Assembly (NCBI GenBank): GCA_031253835.1
Contig: JAIRVP010000011.1
Coordinates: 124,001-188,000 of the forward strand
Length of the DNA stretch: 64,000 nt
Source: Burkholderia sp.
Lineage (GTDB): Bacteria > Pseudomonadota > Gammaproteobacteria > Burkholderiales > Burkholderiaceae
Reading direction: 5' to 3'
Shown: positions 9,659-17,651 of the stretch, piece by piece
Position numbering within the stretch: the stretch's first letter is position 1
How the letters are laid out: each line of letters opens with the position of its first letter
Position numbers and translations under genes: made by a program
The notes under the pieces: generated by a model
The model's database searches: none
Told to the model about the DNA's origin: nothing
What the model saw: only the letters and a program-made list of their open reading frames with translations

Positions 9659-11898
9659 CGCGCGCCGCCGCCGACGCGCGTCGGCAGCTCGGCCGCGATC
9701 CGCTCGACGACCGGCGCCCACTGCCCGCCCTCCGGCTGGCGGTACAGGCGTGCGGACGGATACCACGGGCTGTCGTCGCGCTCGAGCAGCCAGCGGAAAT
9801 CGGGCGTATGCGGAATCATCAGCGCAAGCGGCCGGCCGAGCGCGCCGGCGAGGTGCGCAACCGACGTATCGACGCTGACGATGCCGTCCATCAGCGCGGT
9901 CAGCGCCGCCGTATCGGCGAAATCCGCGAGATCGTCGCCGACGAACCGCACCGCGCTCGCGTCGAGCACCGGACGATCCTCGTCGCGGACCACTTTCTGC
10001 AGGCTGATCCACTCGTACCGGTCGTCGAACAGCGGCAGCAGATCCGTGAGCGTCATCGAGCGGTTGCGGTCGTTCAGGTGCAGCGGGTTGCCGGACCACA
10101 CGAGACCGATGCGCGGCCGCGTCGCTGTGCCGAGCCGTTCGCGCCACTGCGCGACACGCACGGGGTCGGCAGCGAGATACGGCATGCCGGCCGGAATCGA
10201 CGCGAGGTCCGTGCGGAATTCGAGCGGCAGGCTCAGCAGCGGGCAATGCAGGTCGAACGGCGGCAGCGGCTCGCCGCGTGCGACGAGCGTATCGACGCCG
10301 TCGAGTGTCGCGAACAGCGTCTTCAGCTCGACCGGCGCTTCGAGCACGACGCGTGCGCCGAGCGCCTTCACGAGCGGGACATAGCGGCAGAACTGCAGCG
10401 TGTCGCCGAGGCCCTGTTCCGGGTACAGCAGGATCGTCTTGCCGTCGAGCGGCATCCCGTGCGTCCAGCGCGGCTGCGCGAACGTGCGGCGGCTCGCATC
10501 GAGCTGCGTGTCGCGCCAGCGCCATTCGTACTCGGCCCAGCCGGCTTCGAAATCGCCGATCGACAGACACAGGAACGCGCGCATGCAGTGCGCGAGCACG
10601 TAGTCGGGATCGAGCTCGATCGCGTCCGCATACGCCTGCCGCGCGGCGTCGTGGTGCCGCAGCGCGCGCAGCGCATTGCCCTTGTGAAAGTGCGCGAGCT
10701 TGTCACGCGGCGTCGCGTCGATCACGCGTGCGAGATCGTCGAGCGCGGCCGCGTAGCGGTGCGTTTCGAGCTGCACGCGGCCACGCGTGAACCAGGCGGG
10801 CACGTAGCCCGCGTCGAGCGCGAGCGCGCGGTCGCACATGTCGCGCGCCTCGTCGTGACGCTCGATGCGCATCAGCGCGCTCGCGTAGTTGCACAGCACG
10901 CCGGTGCTGCGCGGTTCCGCGTCGAGCGCGCGCGCATAGCTGTCGGCCGCGTCGCGGTAGCGCTCCAGGTGGCTGGCGGCATTGCCGCGGTTCGCGAGTG
11001 CCCGCGCGTGGCGCGGATCGATCGCGAGCACGCGGTCGCAGCGCACGAGCGCCTCGTCGTGCCGGCCGAGCAGCTCGAGCGCGATCGAACTGTTGAAGAT
11101 CGCATCGACGAAGGTCGGGCTCGCCGCGATCGCCGCGTTGAAATCCGCGAGCGCGCGCTCGGGATCGTTCAGGTCGAGATACGCGACGCCGCGCAGGAAC
11201 AGCACCTCGGCGCTGCCCGGCGTCTGTGCGAGCGCGTAGCCGTAGCTGTCGACCGCATCGCGGAAACGGCCGAGTTCGCGCAGCGCGAGACCCCGCCCGC
11301 GCATCGCATCGAACGAACGCCCGGCCAGCGCGACCGATCGGTCGCAATCGGCGAGCGCGTCGTCGTGACGGCCGAGCGCGCGCAGCATGTCGCTGCGCTT
11401 CACATAGCCGTCGGCGAAACCGGGCGTCAATTCGAGCAGCCGATCGTAGACCGCGCACGCGTCGTCGTGCCGCGCGAGTTGCGCGAGCAGGCCCGCGCGC
11501 TGGAACAGCACACGCTGATGGACCGGATTGATCGCGAGCGCTTCGTCGAGCCGCGCGAGCGCGTCGTGCTCGCGCCCGAGCCCGGTCAGCACCGCCGCGT
11601 AGTTCGCGAGCGCGAGCGGTACCGGCCGGCGCTCGATCGAGCGCCGCATCAGCGACTCGGCATCGTCGAGCCGCCCCTGCTGGAAGCGCACCGCGCCGAG
11701 CAGGTGCAGCGCCTCCGGATGCTCCGGATCGAGCGTCAGCAATTCGGTATACGCGTGTTCCGCATGCTGCAGCGCGCCGTCGTGGTGTGCCTTGCGCGCA
11801 CGCAGGAGCAGCCGTTCGAGTTGCGCGGCGTCGGGTGGACGGCGATCCGGCGCGACCGGCGCGCTCGCGAGTGTCGTCCCTTCCCCGTTCGGTGTCAT
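9655..11898 (-). CDS. TPR-repeat protein with C-terminal GT9-like glycosyltransferase domain (second of three)
   Basis: The product has 747 residues with the same layout as its two neighbours: a TPR array at about 30-465 and a GT9-like domain from about 487. That domain carries EQGLGDTLQFCRY, IGLVWSGNP, the N-D-R-N-R-S loop, SVDTSVAHLAGALG and the terminal SPWYPSARLYRQ segment. The start is an ATG at 11898 preceded by a G-rich site (GTGGGGGCC). It lies 42 nt after the previous gene and overlaps the next by 4 nt, so the three form one operon. The repeated TPR units closely resemble each other between paralogues, which points to tandem duplication. Role as for its partners: probable protein glycosyltransferase, target unproven. 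Confidence 0.86.
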   Translation of the reverse strand: MTPNGEGTTLASAPVAPDRRPPDAAQLERLLLRARKAHHDGALQHAEHAYTELLTLDPEHPEALHLLGAVRFQQGRLDDAESLMRRSIERRPVPLALANYAAVLTGLGREHDALARLDEALAINPVHQRVLFQRAGLLAQLARHDDACAVYDRLLELTPGFADGYVKRSDMLRALGRHDDALADCDRSVALAGRSFDAMRGRGLALRELGRFRDAVDSYGYALAQTPGSAEVLFLRGVAYLDLNDPERALADFNAAIAASPTFVDAIFNSSIALELLGRHDEALVRCDRVLAIDPRHARALANRGNAASHLERYRDAADSYARALDAEPRSTGVLCNYASALMRIERHDEARDMCDRALALDAGYVPAWFTRGRVQLETHRYAAALDDLARVIDATPRDKLAHFHKGNALRALRHHDAARQAYADAIELDPDYVLAHCMRAFLCLSIGDFEAGWAEYEWRWRDTQLDASRRTFAQPRWTHGMPLDGKTILLYPEQGLGDTLQFCRYVPLVKALGARVVLEAPVELKTLFATLDGVDTLVARGEPLPPFDLHCPLLSLPLEFRTDLASIPAGMPYLAADPVRVAQWRERLGTATRPRIGLVWSGNPLHLNDRNRSMTLTDLLPLFDDRYEWISLQKVVRDEDRPVLDASAVRFVGDDLADFADTAALTALMDGIVSVDTSVAHLAGALGRPLALMIPHTPDFRWLLERDDSPWYPSARLYRQPEGGQWAPVVERIAAELPTRVGGGAR

Positions 11899-11940
11899 CG
11901 TGTGGCCCCCACTTGTTGCTGTTCGTGTCGCGTGTCGTGT

Positions 11941-14163
11941 CTAACGTGTCATCGGCGCGATCGCGGCACGCACCGCGTCGATCGCGCCCGTCCAGTCGCC
12001 CGGCGCCGCCTGCCGGAACAGCCGCGCGGACGGATACCACGGGCTGTCGCCGCGGGTCCGCATCCAGCGCCATTCCGCCGGATCGGGCAGCAGCACCCAG
12101 ACCGCGTGGCCGAGCGCACCCGCCAGATGCGCGACCGCGGAATCGACCGAGATCACGAGATCCAGCGCGCCGATCAGCTCAGCCGTATCCGCGAAGTCGC
12201 CGAGTTCATCGTCGACGCGGCGCACCGGCGCCGCCGCGAGCAGCGCCGCGTCGTGTTCGCGCACGGGTTTTTGCAGGCTGATCCAGTCGACGTCGAGCTC
12301 GAACAGCGGCGCGAGCCGCGAGAAATCGATCGACCGGTTGTGATCGTTGCGGTGCTCCGGATTGCCGGCCCAGGCGATCCCGATCCGCGGCCGGCGCCGT
12401 TCGCCGAGCAGCGCGTCCCACTGGCGCGTGCGCTGCGGGTCGGCATGCAGATAGGCGCCGGCATGCGGAATCGTGGCTACGTCGGTACGAAACGCATGCG
12501 GCAGGCTCAACAGCGGCGCCTGGCAATCGAACGCCGGCAGCGGTTCGCCGCGCGCGATCACGTCGACCGGCCCGGGCAGCGACGCCATCAGCGCGCGCAG
12601 CTGCGGCTGCACCTCGAACACGACCCGTGCGCCGCGCGCGGCCACCAGCGGCACATAGCGGCAGAACTGCAACGTGTCGCCGAACCCTTGTTCCGCATGA
12701 ATCAGCACCGTCCGGCCATCGAGCGGCGTGTCGCCCTGCCACGCCGGCTGCGTGAACGGCCGGTAGTGCCGCGCCAGCTGCGCGTCGCGCAGCCGCCATT
12801 CGTATTCGGGCCAGCCGCGCGCGAAGTCGCCTTCGATCAGATACAGCGACGCGCGCGCGAAATGCGCTTCGGCGTAGTCGGGATGCAGCGCGATCGCGCG
12901 GTCGTACGCGGCGAGCGCGTCGTCCGTGTGCGCCGTCTCGACATGCAGGTTGCCGCGGTTGAGCCAGTTCGTCGCGTGATCGGGACGCAGCGCGATCGCA
13001 CGGTCGAGCGACGCCATCGCATCGTCGTAGCGGTGCAGGTCCTGCAGCACGCTGCTGCGGTTGGTCCACGCCTCGGCGAACCGCGCGTCGCGCGCCAGCG
13101 CGGCGTCGTAGCTGGCCAGCGCGTCGTCGTGACGCTTCAGGTAGCGCAACGCGATGCCGCGGTTGCACAGCGTCTCCGCCGAGTGCGGATCGAGCGCCAG
13201 CGCGCGCGCATAGGCGGCCAGCGCGTCGTCGTGGCGCCTGAGCTGCAGCAACGCGTTGCCGCGACTCGCATGGGCGCGGACATGATCCGGCTCGACCGCC
13301 AGCACGCGCTCGCAGCGGGCAAGCGCTTCGTCCGCGCGGCCGAGCCGTTCAAGCGCGACCGCGCTGTTGTAGAGCACGTCGATCCGCGCAGGATCGGACG
13401 CGATTGCTTCGTTGAACGCGTCGAGCGCCTCGCCCGGCCGATCGAGATCGATCAGCGTGCGACCGCGCTCGGCCATGATCGCGGCCACGCCGGGCCGGAT
13501 CGCGTTGGCGCGCTCGAAGCACGGCAGCGCATCGGCCGGCCGCTGCAGTTCGCGCAGCACGAGGCCGCGGTTGAACCACGATTCGAACGAACGCGGGTCG
13601 ACCATCAGCGCGCGGTCATACGTATCGAGCGCGTCGTCGAAGCGGCGCAGCGCACGCAGCGCGCTGCCGCGATTGCAGAGCGCATCGAGCACGAGCGGCG
13701 ACACCGCGAGCGCACGGTCGAACGACGCCAGCGCATCGTCGTAGCGGCGCAGCCCGAGCAGCGTATTGCCGCGGCGCACGAGCGTCTGCACGTCGTCGGG
13801 CGTCGCGCGCAGCGCGGCCGCGAAATGGTCGAGCGCCTCGCCGATGCGGCCGCGCTCGCCGGCGATCGCGCCGAGATCCGACAGCACGCGCGTGCCGGGG
13901 GCGATCGCGATCGACTGGCGCAGCAACGCTTCGGCGTCGTCGGCCGCGCCGCGCTGGAACTGCAGCACGCCGTACAGGTGCAATGCCTGGGGATTGTCCG
14001 GTTCCTGCTCGAGCACGGCGAGATACTCGCGCGCCGCGTCGTCGAACCGTCCGGCGCTGTGCCAGTTCTGTGCGCGGCTCAGGATCGCCGCCGATTGCCG
14101 TTGCCCGCGCGCGTCGAGCCCCGACGCGCCCGCGTGTGCATCATGCCGGTGCTCGACCGTCAC
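11941..14163 (-). CDS. TPR-repeat protein with C-terminal GT9-like glycosyltransferase domain (first of three)
   Basis: The product has 740 residues and starts at GTG 14163. I chose this start because a strong site (GGGAAGGGGG) lies 5 nt upstream and no better start exists. TPRs cover about residues 35-465. The GT9-like domain begins near 484 with AEQGFGDTLQFCRY, followed by IGIAWAGNP, NDHNRSIDF and a variant active loop, SVDSAVAHLAGALG, where the paralogues have SVDTS. The T-to-A/S differences may mark a different acceptor or donor preference (inference). It is the promoter-proximal gene of the three-gene operon and is preceded at 115 nt by copy B of the shared 13-bp element. Confidence 0.86.
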   Translation of the reverse strand: MTVEHRHDAHAGASGLDARGQRQSAAILSRAQNWHSAGRFDDAAREYLAVLEQEPDNPQALHLYGVLQFQRGAADDAEALLRQSIAIAPGTRVLSDLGAIAGERGRIGEALDHFAAALRATPDDVQTLVRRGNTLLGLRRYDDALASFDRALAVSPLVLDALCNRGSALRALRRFDDALDTYDRALMVDPRSFESWFNRGLVLRELQRPADALPCFERANAIRPGVAAIMAERGRTLIDLDRPGEALDAFNEAIASDPARIDVLYNSAVALERLGRADEALARCERVLAVEPDHVRAHASRGNALLQLRRHDDALAAYARALALDPHSAETLCNRGIALRYLKRHDDALASYDAALARDARFAEAWTNRSSVLQDLHRYDDAMASLDRAIALRPDHATNWLNRGNLHVETAHTDDALAAYDRAIALHPDYAEAHFARASLYLIEGDFARGWPEYEWRLRDAQLARHYRPFTQPAWQGDTPLDGRTVLIHAEQGFGDTLQFCRYVPLVAARGARVVFEVQPQLRALMASLPGPVDVIARGEPLPAFDCQAPLLSLPHAFRTDVATIPHAGAYLHADPQRTRQWDALLGERRRPRIGIAWAGNPEHRNDHNRSIDFSRLAPLFELDVDWISLQKPVREHDAALLAAAPVRRVDDELGDFADTAELIGALDLVISVDSAVAHLAGALGHAVWVLLPDPAEWRWMRTRGDSPWYPSARLFRQAAPGDWTGAIDAVRAAIAPMTR

Positions 14164-14278
14164 GTTCGCCCCCTTCCCGTTTGCCGATGCCGCCGCCGGC
14201 CCGGCTCGATGGAACCGGTCGCGGCGGTCATGCTCGTCACGAGACTAACGGACGGGCAATAACAGACGTATGACGAAA

Positions 14279-14291
14279 GTTACGGACCATT
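14279..14291 (-). promoter_or_regulatory. Shared 13-bp element, copy B (upstream of TPR-glycosyltransferase operon)
   Basis: The minus strand reads AATGGTCCGTAAC, ending 115 nt before the GTG of the first TPR-glycosyltransferase gene. The match continues as CTTTCG-CA-like sequence shared with copy C. A small dyad, GGAC-N6-GTCC, overlaps it on the plus strand. It lies in the 178-nt gap between the pseudopilin operon and the TPR operon, which supports a separate promoter there. Confidence 0.55.
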
Positions 14292-14341
14292 TTGTCCGGG
14301 GGACGGAACACGTTCCGCGCCGCGGGCCACCCGTGCCGCCG

Positions 14342-15004
14342 TCACTGGCCGATCGGGATCGTCCGCACGTATTCGACGGCCGGCGCACCCATCGTGACCG
14401 CGAAGCGCACGCCGCGCGGCAGCGGCATGCCGAGCGACGTGATGTTGCTGACGCCGTGCTGCGCGAGAAACTGCGCATAGGTCTGCTCGATGACGGTCTG
14501 GCTCGTCGTCCATCCGCCCGGCGGGATCCACACCGAAAGCTGCATCGTCCGCGCATCGTTGCTGACCACCACGCGCGCGAACGCGTCCATGTGCTGCAGC
14601 GCGTCCTCCACGTCGGCCAGCGACGCAAGCGGCTGCGACGCGCTGCGCACGAGTTCGCGCCCCTTGAGCTGGTAGCGCACGACCTGCATCTGCGCCGGCC
14701 CGCCGCCGACGCCGAGATGACGCACCATCACGAGGTCGTTCGGCCGAATGCGCAGCGGCGGCCCGAACACTTCGTCGGCCGTCACGAGGTTCGTCAGGTC
14801 GAACTGCAACTGGGAGAAATAGCGGCCGAGCAGACGCGTTTGCGCCAGATTCGACGCGATATCGTCGCGGCCGCGGATCGTCGCATCGAGGCCGCGCCAC
14901 GACAGCAGCGCGATCACGGCGAGCAGCGCGATCGCGACCAGCATCTCGATCAGCGTGAAGCCGCGGGCGCGCGCTGCCTTGCGCGGTTCAGTGGCGCGCT
15001 TCAT
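14342..15004 (-). CDS. Type II secretion minor pseudopilin, GspJ-like
   Basis: The product has 220 residues. A short basic leader ends in the prepilin peptidase motif ARG-FTLIEMLVAIALLAV (cleavage after Gly, with the conserved Glu at +5), followed by a hydrophobic N-terminal helix and LLSWRGLDA, a pattern typical of GspJ. It belongs to the pseudopilus tip class, inserted in the inner membrane after PilD/GspO processing. Its ATG lies 17 nt inside the end of the GspI-like gene, so the two are translationally coupled. No other gsp gene is visible in this window, so it is either an outlying piece of a T2SS locus continuing left of the window or a dedicated two-gene pseudopilin set. Length is normal for GspJ. 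Confidence 0.82.
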   Translation of the reverse strand: MKRATEPRKAARARGFTLIEMLVAIALLAVIALLSWRGLDATIRGRDDIASNLAQTRLLGRYFSQLQFDLTNLVTADEVFGPPLRIRPNDLVMVRHLGVGGGPAQMQVVRYQLKGRELVRSASQPLASLADVEDALQHMDAFARVVVSNDARTMQLSVWIPPGGWTTSQTVIEQTYAQFLAQHGVSNITSLGMPLPRGVRFAVTMGAPAVEYVRTIPIGQ

Positions 15005-15431
15005 TCTGGATCACCGTGACGATTTCGGCGAGCACGTTGCGGCTCGACGCGGACGGATATACGCTCACCGTCACGCGCCGCACGAGCGGGCTCGGCAGCG
15101 CGGCCACCGACTGGCGGCACACGAACCGGTAGCGGCCCTGCGGGCACGCAAACGTGTTCGTGCCGACGGAAGGCCAGGTCGACGCGATGCGGATTTCGCC
15201 GAGCGCGTTGTCGGCGCTCCAGAGCGCGAGCAGGCGCATGCGCGCCATGTCGGTATCCGACGCGAGCGCGCCGATCGCGCGCATCACGGCGCCCAGCGCC
15301 ACGGCCACGATCGCCAGCGCGATCAGCACCTCGATCAAGGTGAATCCCCGTTGCGGCGCACGCGCCGTGCGCGATCCGCCGCGCGCATGGCGGTGGTAGT
15401 CGGTTCTGTCGTCGCACATGACCTGCATCAT
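14988..15431 (-). CDS. Type II secretion minor pseudopilin, GspI-like
   Basis: The product is about 147 residues from ATG 15431; an alternative ATG at 15419 gives 143, and neither has a strong ribosome site. The prepilin motif QRG-FTLIEVLIALAIVAVALGA is followed by the GspI-type segment LLALWSADNALGEIRI. Two cysteines sit in the C-terminal half, in FACPQGRYRFVCRQ. Family role: minor pseudopilin that pairs with GspJ and GspK at the tip of the T2SS pseudopilus. It is first in a two-gene operon. Copy C of the 13-bp element lies 112 nt upstream, the same offset as in front of the TPR operon and the adhesin. Confidence 0.82.
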   Translation of the reverse strand: MMQVMCDDRTDYHRHARGGSRTARAPQRGFTLIEVLIALAIVAVALGAVMRAIGALASDTDMARMRLLALWSADNALGEIRIASTWPSVGTNTFACPQGRYRFVCRQSVAALPSPLVRRVTVSVYPSASSRNVLAEIVTVIQNEARH

Positions 15432-15543
15432 TCTTGTCGATGGGTCGGCGTCCGGCGTTAAACCGCGGCGCGGGCCGCATCGCCGGCGCGACGGACGCCG
15501 TGCACGGACGTTAAGCGCAACGCATGGCACGCACGTGTCGAAA

Positions 15544-15556
15544 GGTACGGACCATT
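15544..15556 (-). promoter_or_regulatory. Shared 13-bp element, copy C (upstream of pseudopilin pair)
   Basis: The minus strand reads AATGGTCCGTACC, followed by TTTCG as in copy B. It ends 112 nt upstream of the chosen GspI start. One mismatch to copies A and B in 13 bases. Confidence 0.55.
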
Positions 15557-15712
15557 TGGCGCGTCAAGCGCGCGCGGACGGACGTGCCGGCGCCCCGCAT
15601 CGCGGCGGCGAACAGGCTGAAAGCGGCAAGGAATCGGGAAAGCACCGTCCGGCAGCGGGCGGCGAAAGGTGGACGGTGAGGGCGATCGTCGGGCGGGATC
15701 GCCGCGACGGCG

Positions 15713-15919
15713 TCAGGCTGTCACGGCGGCGTCATATTCGGCGCGGGCAAGCTGGCCGGCCGCGAACGCCTCGGCCTCGCCGCGAAAGCCTTCCCGGCTG
15801 AACGCAACGACTTTCACGCCGACGCCGGTCGCCCGCTTCACCGTCAGCGCCCATTGCCATCCGCCGTCTTGTTCAAAGACGTGCAGCGAGGGTTCGAAGG
15901 AAGGGTCGAGTACGGTCAC
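15713..15919 (-). CDS. Small hypothetical protein, 68 residues
   Basis: The start is GTG 15919, selected because CAGGAG stands 9 nt upstream. The product is acidic to neutral, without a signal or membrane segment, and reads like a genuine small soluble domain (HVFEQDGGWQWALTVKRATG..., VVAFSREGFRGEAEAFAAGQ). I do not recognise a family. It lies upstream of the pseudopilin pair on the same strand but is separated from it by about 280 nt, so it is probably a separate unit. Confidence 0.6.
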   Translation of the reverse strand: MTVLDPSFEPSLHVFEQDGGWQWALTVKRATGVGVKVVAFSREGFRGEAEAFAAGQLARAEYDAAVTA

Positions 15920-16223
15920 GCGTTTTGCTCCTGCCCCCTTGCGCGCCGCATCGGCAACACTCGGGGCATGTCGAAAGGGTCGCGCCGGTGTGCCGACGCG
16001 TTTCTGCCATTCGACAGTCTAGTCAATAATTGTTGCGACGCACCATCAGAGGTTTCACTCATCTATCGGAACCGCCCGGTCGATCGAAACTGACTGAAAC
16101 CCATACGAGACGGGCCTCCGGGCCCTGTCAGGCGGCACGGTATCGCATTCGTGCGGCAACGTGCCGCACGCGCGACCGATTGCCTGCATCGGCCATTCGT
16201 GGATCGCGGAAACGGGGCGCGAT
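15920..16223. other. Intergenic region, no gene recognised
   Basis: This 304-nt gap lies between the small hypothetical gene and the AlkB-like gene, both on the minus strand. It is less GC-rich in the middle (around 16020-16100). I see no convincing open frame, promoter or terminator beyond the ribosome site of the downstream gene. Confidence 0.5.
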
Positions 16224-16820
16224 CTACCCGGCGGACATCACGCGCCGGAAAGTCAGGTTGACGCGCTCGCCCTGCACGCCCGGCGCCTTCGGCACACGGT
16301 GCTGCCATTCCGCCTGCGTGCGCCCGCGCATCACGAGCAGGCTGCCGTGCACGAGGCGGTAAGCATGCGTGACGCCGGTCGCGCGATGACGCAGATCGAA
16401 CACGCGCATCGCGCCGAGGCTCACCGACGCGATCACCGGTTCCTCGCCGAGCTCCGGCTCGTTGTCCGCGTGCCAGCCGAGGCTGTCCAGCCCGTTGCGA
16501 TAGCGATTGAGCAGCACGCTGTTGAAGCGCGCGCCGCACGTCGCCTCGACCGCATGCTTCAGGTCGAGCACGGCCGGCGTCCACGGCGCGGGCACGTTGC
16601 GGATCCCCGAGTACACGTACACGGCATCCGGCTCGCCCTGCCACGCGGTGAGCCTCGGCAACGGAATGCGGCCACGCGGCGTACGGATCGTGTCCTGCCG
16701 CCACGCGACCTCGCCGATCAGCGCGGCCAGCGTGCGATCGGCGTCGGGTTGCGCGAGCCAGTCCGGGTACCAGTCCACGTCGGGCGCGGGCGTGTCAGCG
16801 AAGAGATCGAGCGTCGACAT
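16224..16820 (-). CDS. alkB: AlkB-family 2-oxoglutarate/Fe(II) dioxygenase
   Basis: The product has 198 residues from ATG 16820; an ATG 39 nt further upstream is possible, and neither has a clear ribosome site. The jelly-roll iron site is complete: H117 and D119 in WHADNEPELG, and H174 in EWQHRVPK. The 2-oxoglutarate arginine and fold signature are in RVNLTFR (R186, R192). A substrate-loop tyrosine lies in NRYRNG. Family role: oxidative demethylation of alkylated bases in DNA or RNA, or another small-domain AlkB substrate. Its length and short N terminus resemble the shorter bacterial AlkB homologues rather than the Ada-coupled enzyme of E. coli. It stands alone. Confidence 0.85.
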   Translation of the reverse strand: MSTLDLFADTPAPDVDWYPDWLAQPDADRTLAALIGEVAWRQDTIRTPRGRIPLPRLTAWQGEPDAVYVYSGIRNVPAPWTPAVLDLKHAVEATCGARFNSVLLNRYRNGLDSLGWHADNEPELGEEPVIASVSLGAMRVFDLRHRATGVTHAYRLVHGSLLVMRGRTQAEWQHRVPKAPGVQGERVNLTFRRVMSAG

Positions 16821-17053
16821 GTCGGAAGGAACAGGTGAGGAACGGAGCGAACGGTGCATGTCTGCATACTAGCCAACGGCGCCCTGCACCGCCATGCGCT
16901 GTCATTCGACGATGAAAGCAAACCGCCGCACACGGCGATGCGCGCTCGCGCATCACGCTATCATCGCGGCGTGTCGCGGCACGCCCCGCACGGGTGCCGC
17001 TTTTCTCCGCCACGCCGGCCGGCGCGCCGGCCGCTTTCTTCCCGGATCCCATC

Positions 17054-17641
17054 ATGACGACGCTCTCCGATTCCGCCCTCGATCAACTGTTTCTGTCTGC
17101 CCGCACGCACAACGCGTGGCAGGACAAGCCCGTCGACGACGCGCTGCTGCACCGGCTGATCGACCTGACGAAATTCGGCCCGACGTCGGCGAACTCAAGC
17201 CCCGCGCGCTTCGTGTTCGTCAAGTCGCCCGAAGCGAAGGCGCGCCTGAAGCCCGCGCTGTCCGAAGGCAACCTCGCGAAGACGATGGCCGCGCCCGTCA
17301 CCGTGATCGTCGGGATGGATTACGCGTTCTACGAACACCTGCCGCGCCTGTTCCCGCACGCCGACGCCCGCAGCTGGTTCGCCGGCAACGATGCGCTGAT
17401 CCAGGCCACCACGTTCCGCAACGCATCGCTGCAAGGCGCGTACCTGATTCTGGCCGCGCGCGCGCTCGGCCTCGACGCGGGCCCGATGTCGGGCTTCGAC
17501 GGCGCGAAGGTCGATGCCGAATTCTTCGCGGGCACCGCGATCAAGAGCAACTTCCTCGTGAATCTCGGCTACGGCGATCCGGCCGGCCTGTTCCCGCGCA
17601 GCCCGCGCTTCGATTTCGACGATATCGCACGCATCGAGTAA
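17054..17641 (+). CDS. Nitroreductase-family protein, RutE/malonic semialdehyde reductase-like
   Basis: The product has 195 residues from ATG 17054, matching the usual length of RutE/HadB-type FMN reductases. Recognisable features are [14 protein letters not shown] near the N terminus, the FMN-binding [18 protein letters not shown], an [26 protein letters not shown] helix, and a C-terminal [17 protein letters not shown]. Family role: NAD(P)H-dependent reduction of malonic semialdehyde to 3-hydroxypropionate in uracil degradation, or reduction of other small carbonyl or nitro substrates. No other rut gene is nearby, so the physiological substrate is open. It converges with the phosphoesterase, with 10 nt between stops. 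Confidence 0.82.
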   Translation: MTTLSDSALDQLFLSARTHNAWQDKPVDDALLHRLIDLTKFGPTSANSSPARFVFVKSPEAKARLKPALSEGNLAKTMAAPVTVIVGMDYAFYEHLPRLFPHADARSWFAGNDALIQATTFRNASLQGAYLILAARALGLDAGPMSGFDGAKVDAEFFAGTAIKSNFLVNLGYGDPAGLFPRSPRFDFDDIARIE

Positions 17642-17651
17642 CGGTTGCGCG

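Noticed and set aside
9655..10570. N-terminal extension of the third TPR-glycosyltransferase through the previous gene
   Set aside because: The extension is out-of-frame translation of the neighbour; the ATGA overlap at 9658 marks the true start.
7391..14163. Regularly spaced similar segments that might suggest a repeat array or CRISPR
   Set aside because: They are degenerate coding repeats of the TPR motif with a 34-codon period, not identical repeats with unique spacers.
9298..14262. Plus-strand open frame of about 1,650 codons opposite the TPR genes
   Set aside because: Repeated Arg/Val/Ala-rich pattern mirrors the TPR repeats on the other strand, with no domain of its own.
7333..15556. 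Sigma-54 promoters at the shared 13-bp elements
   Set aside because: TGG and one C fit, but the essential GC doublet at the -12 position is TC in all three copies.
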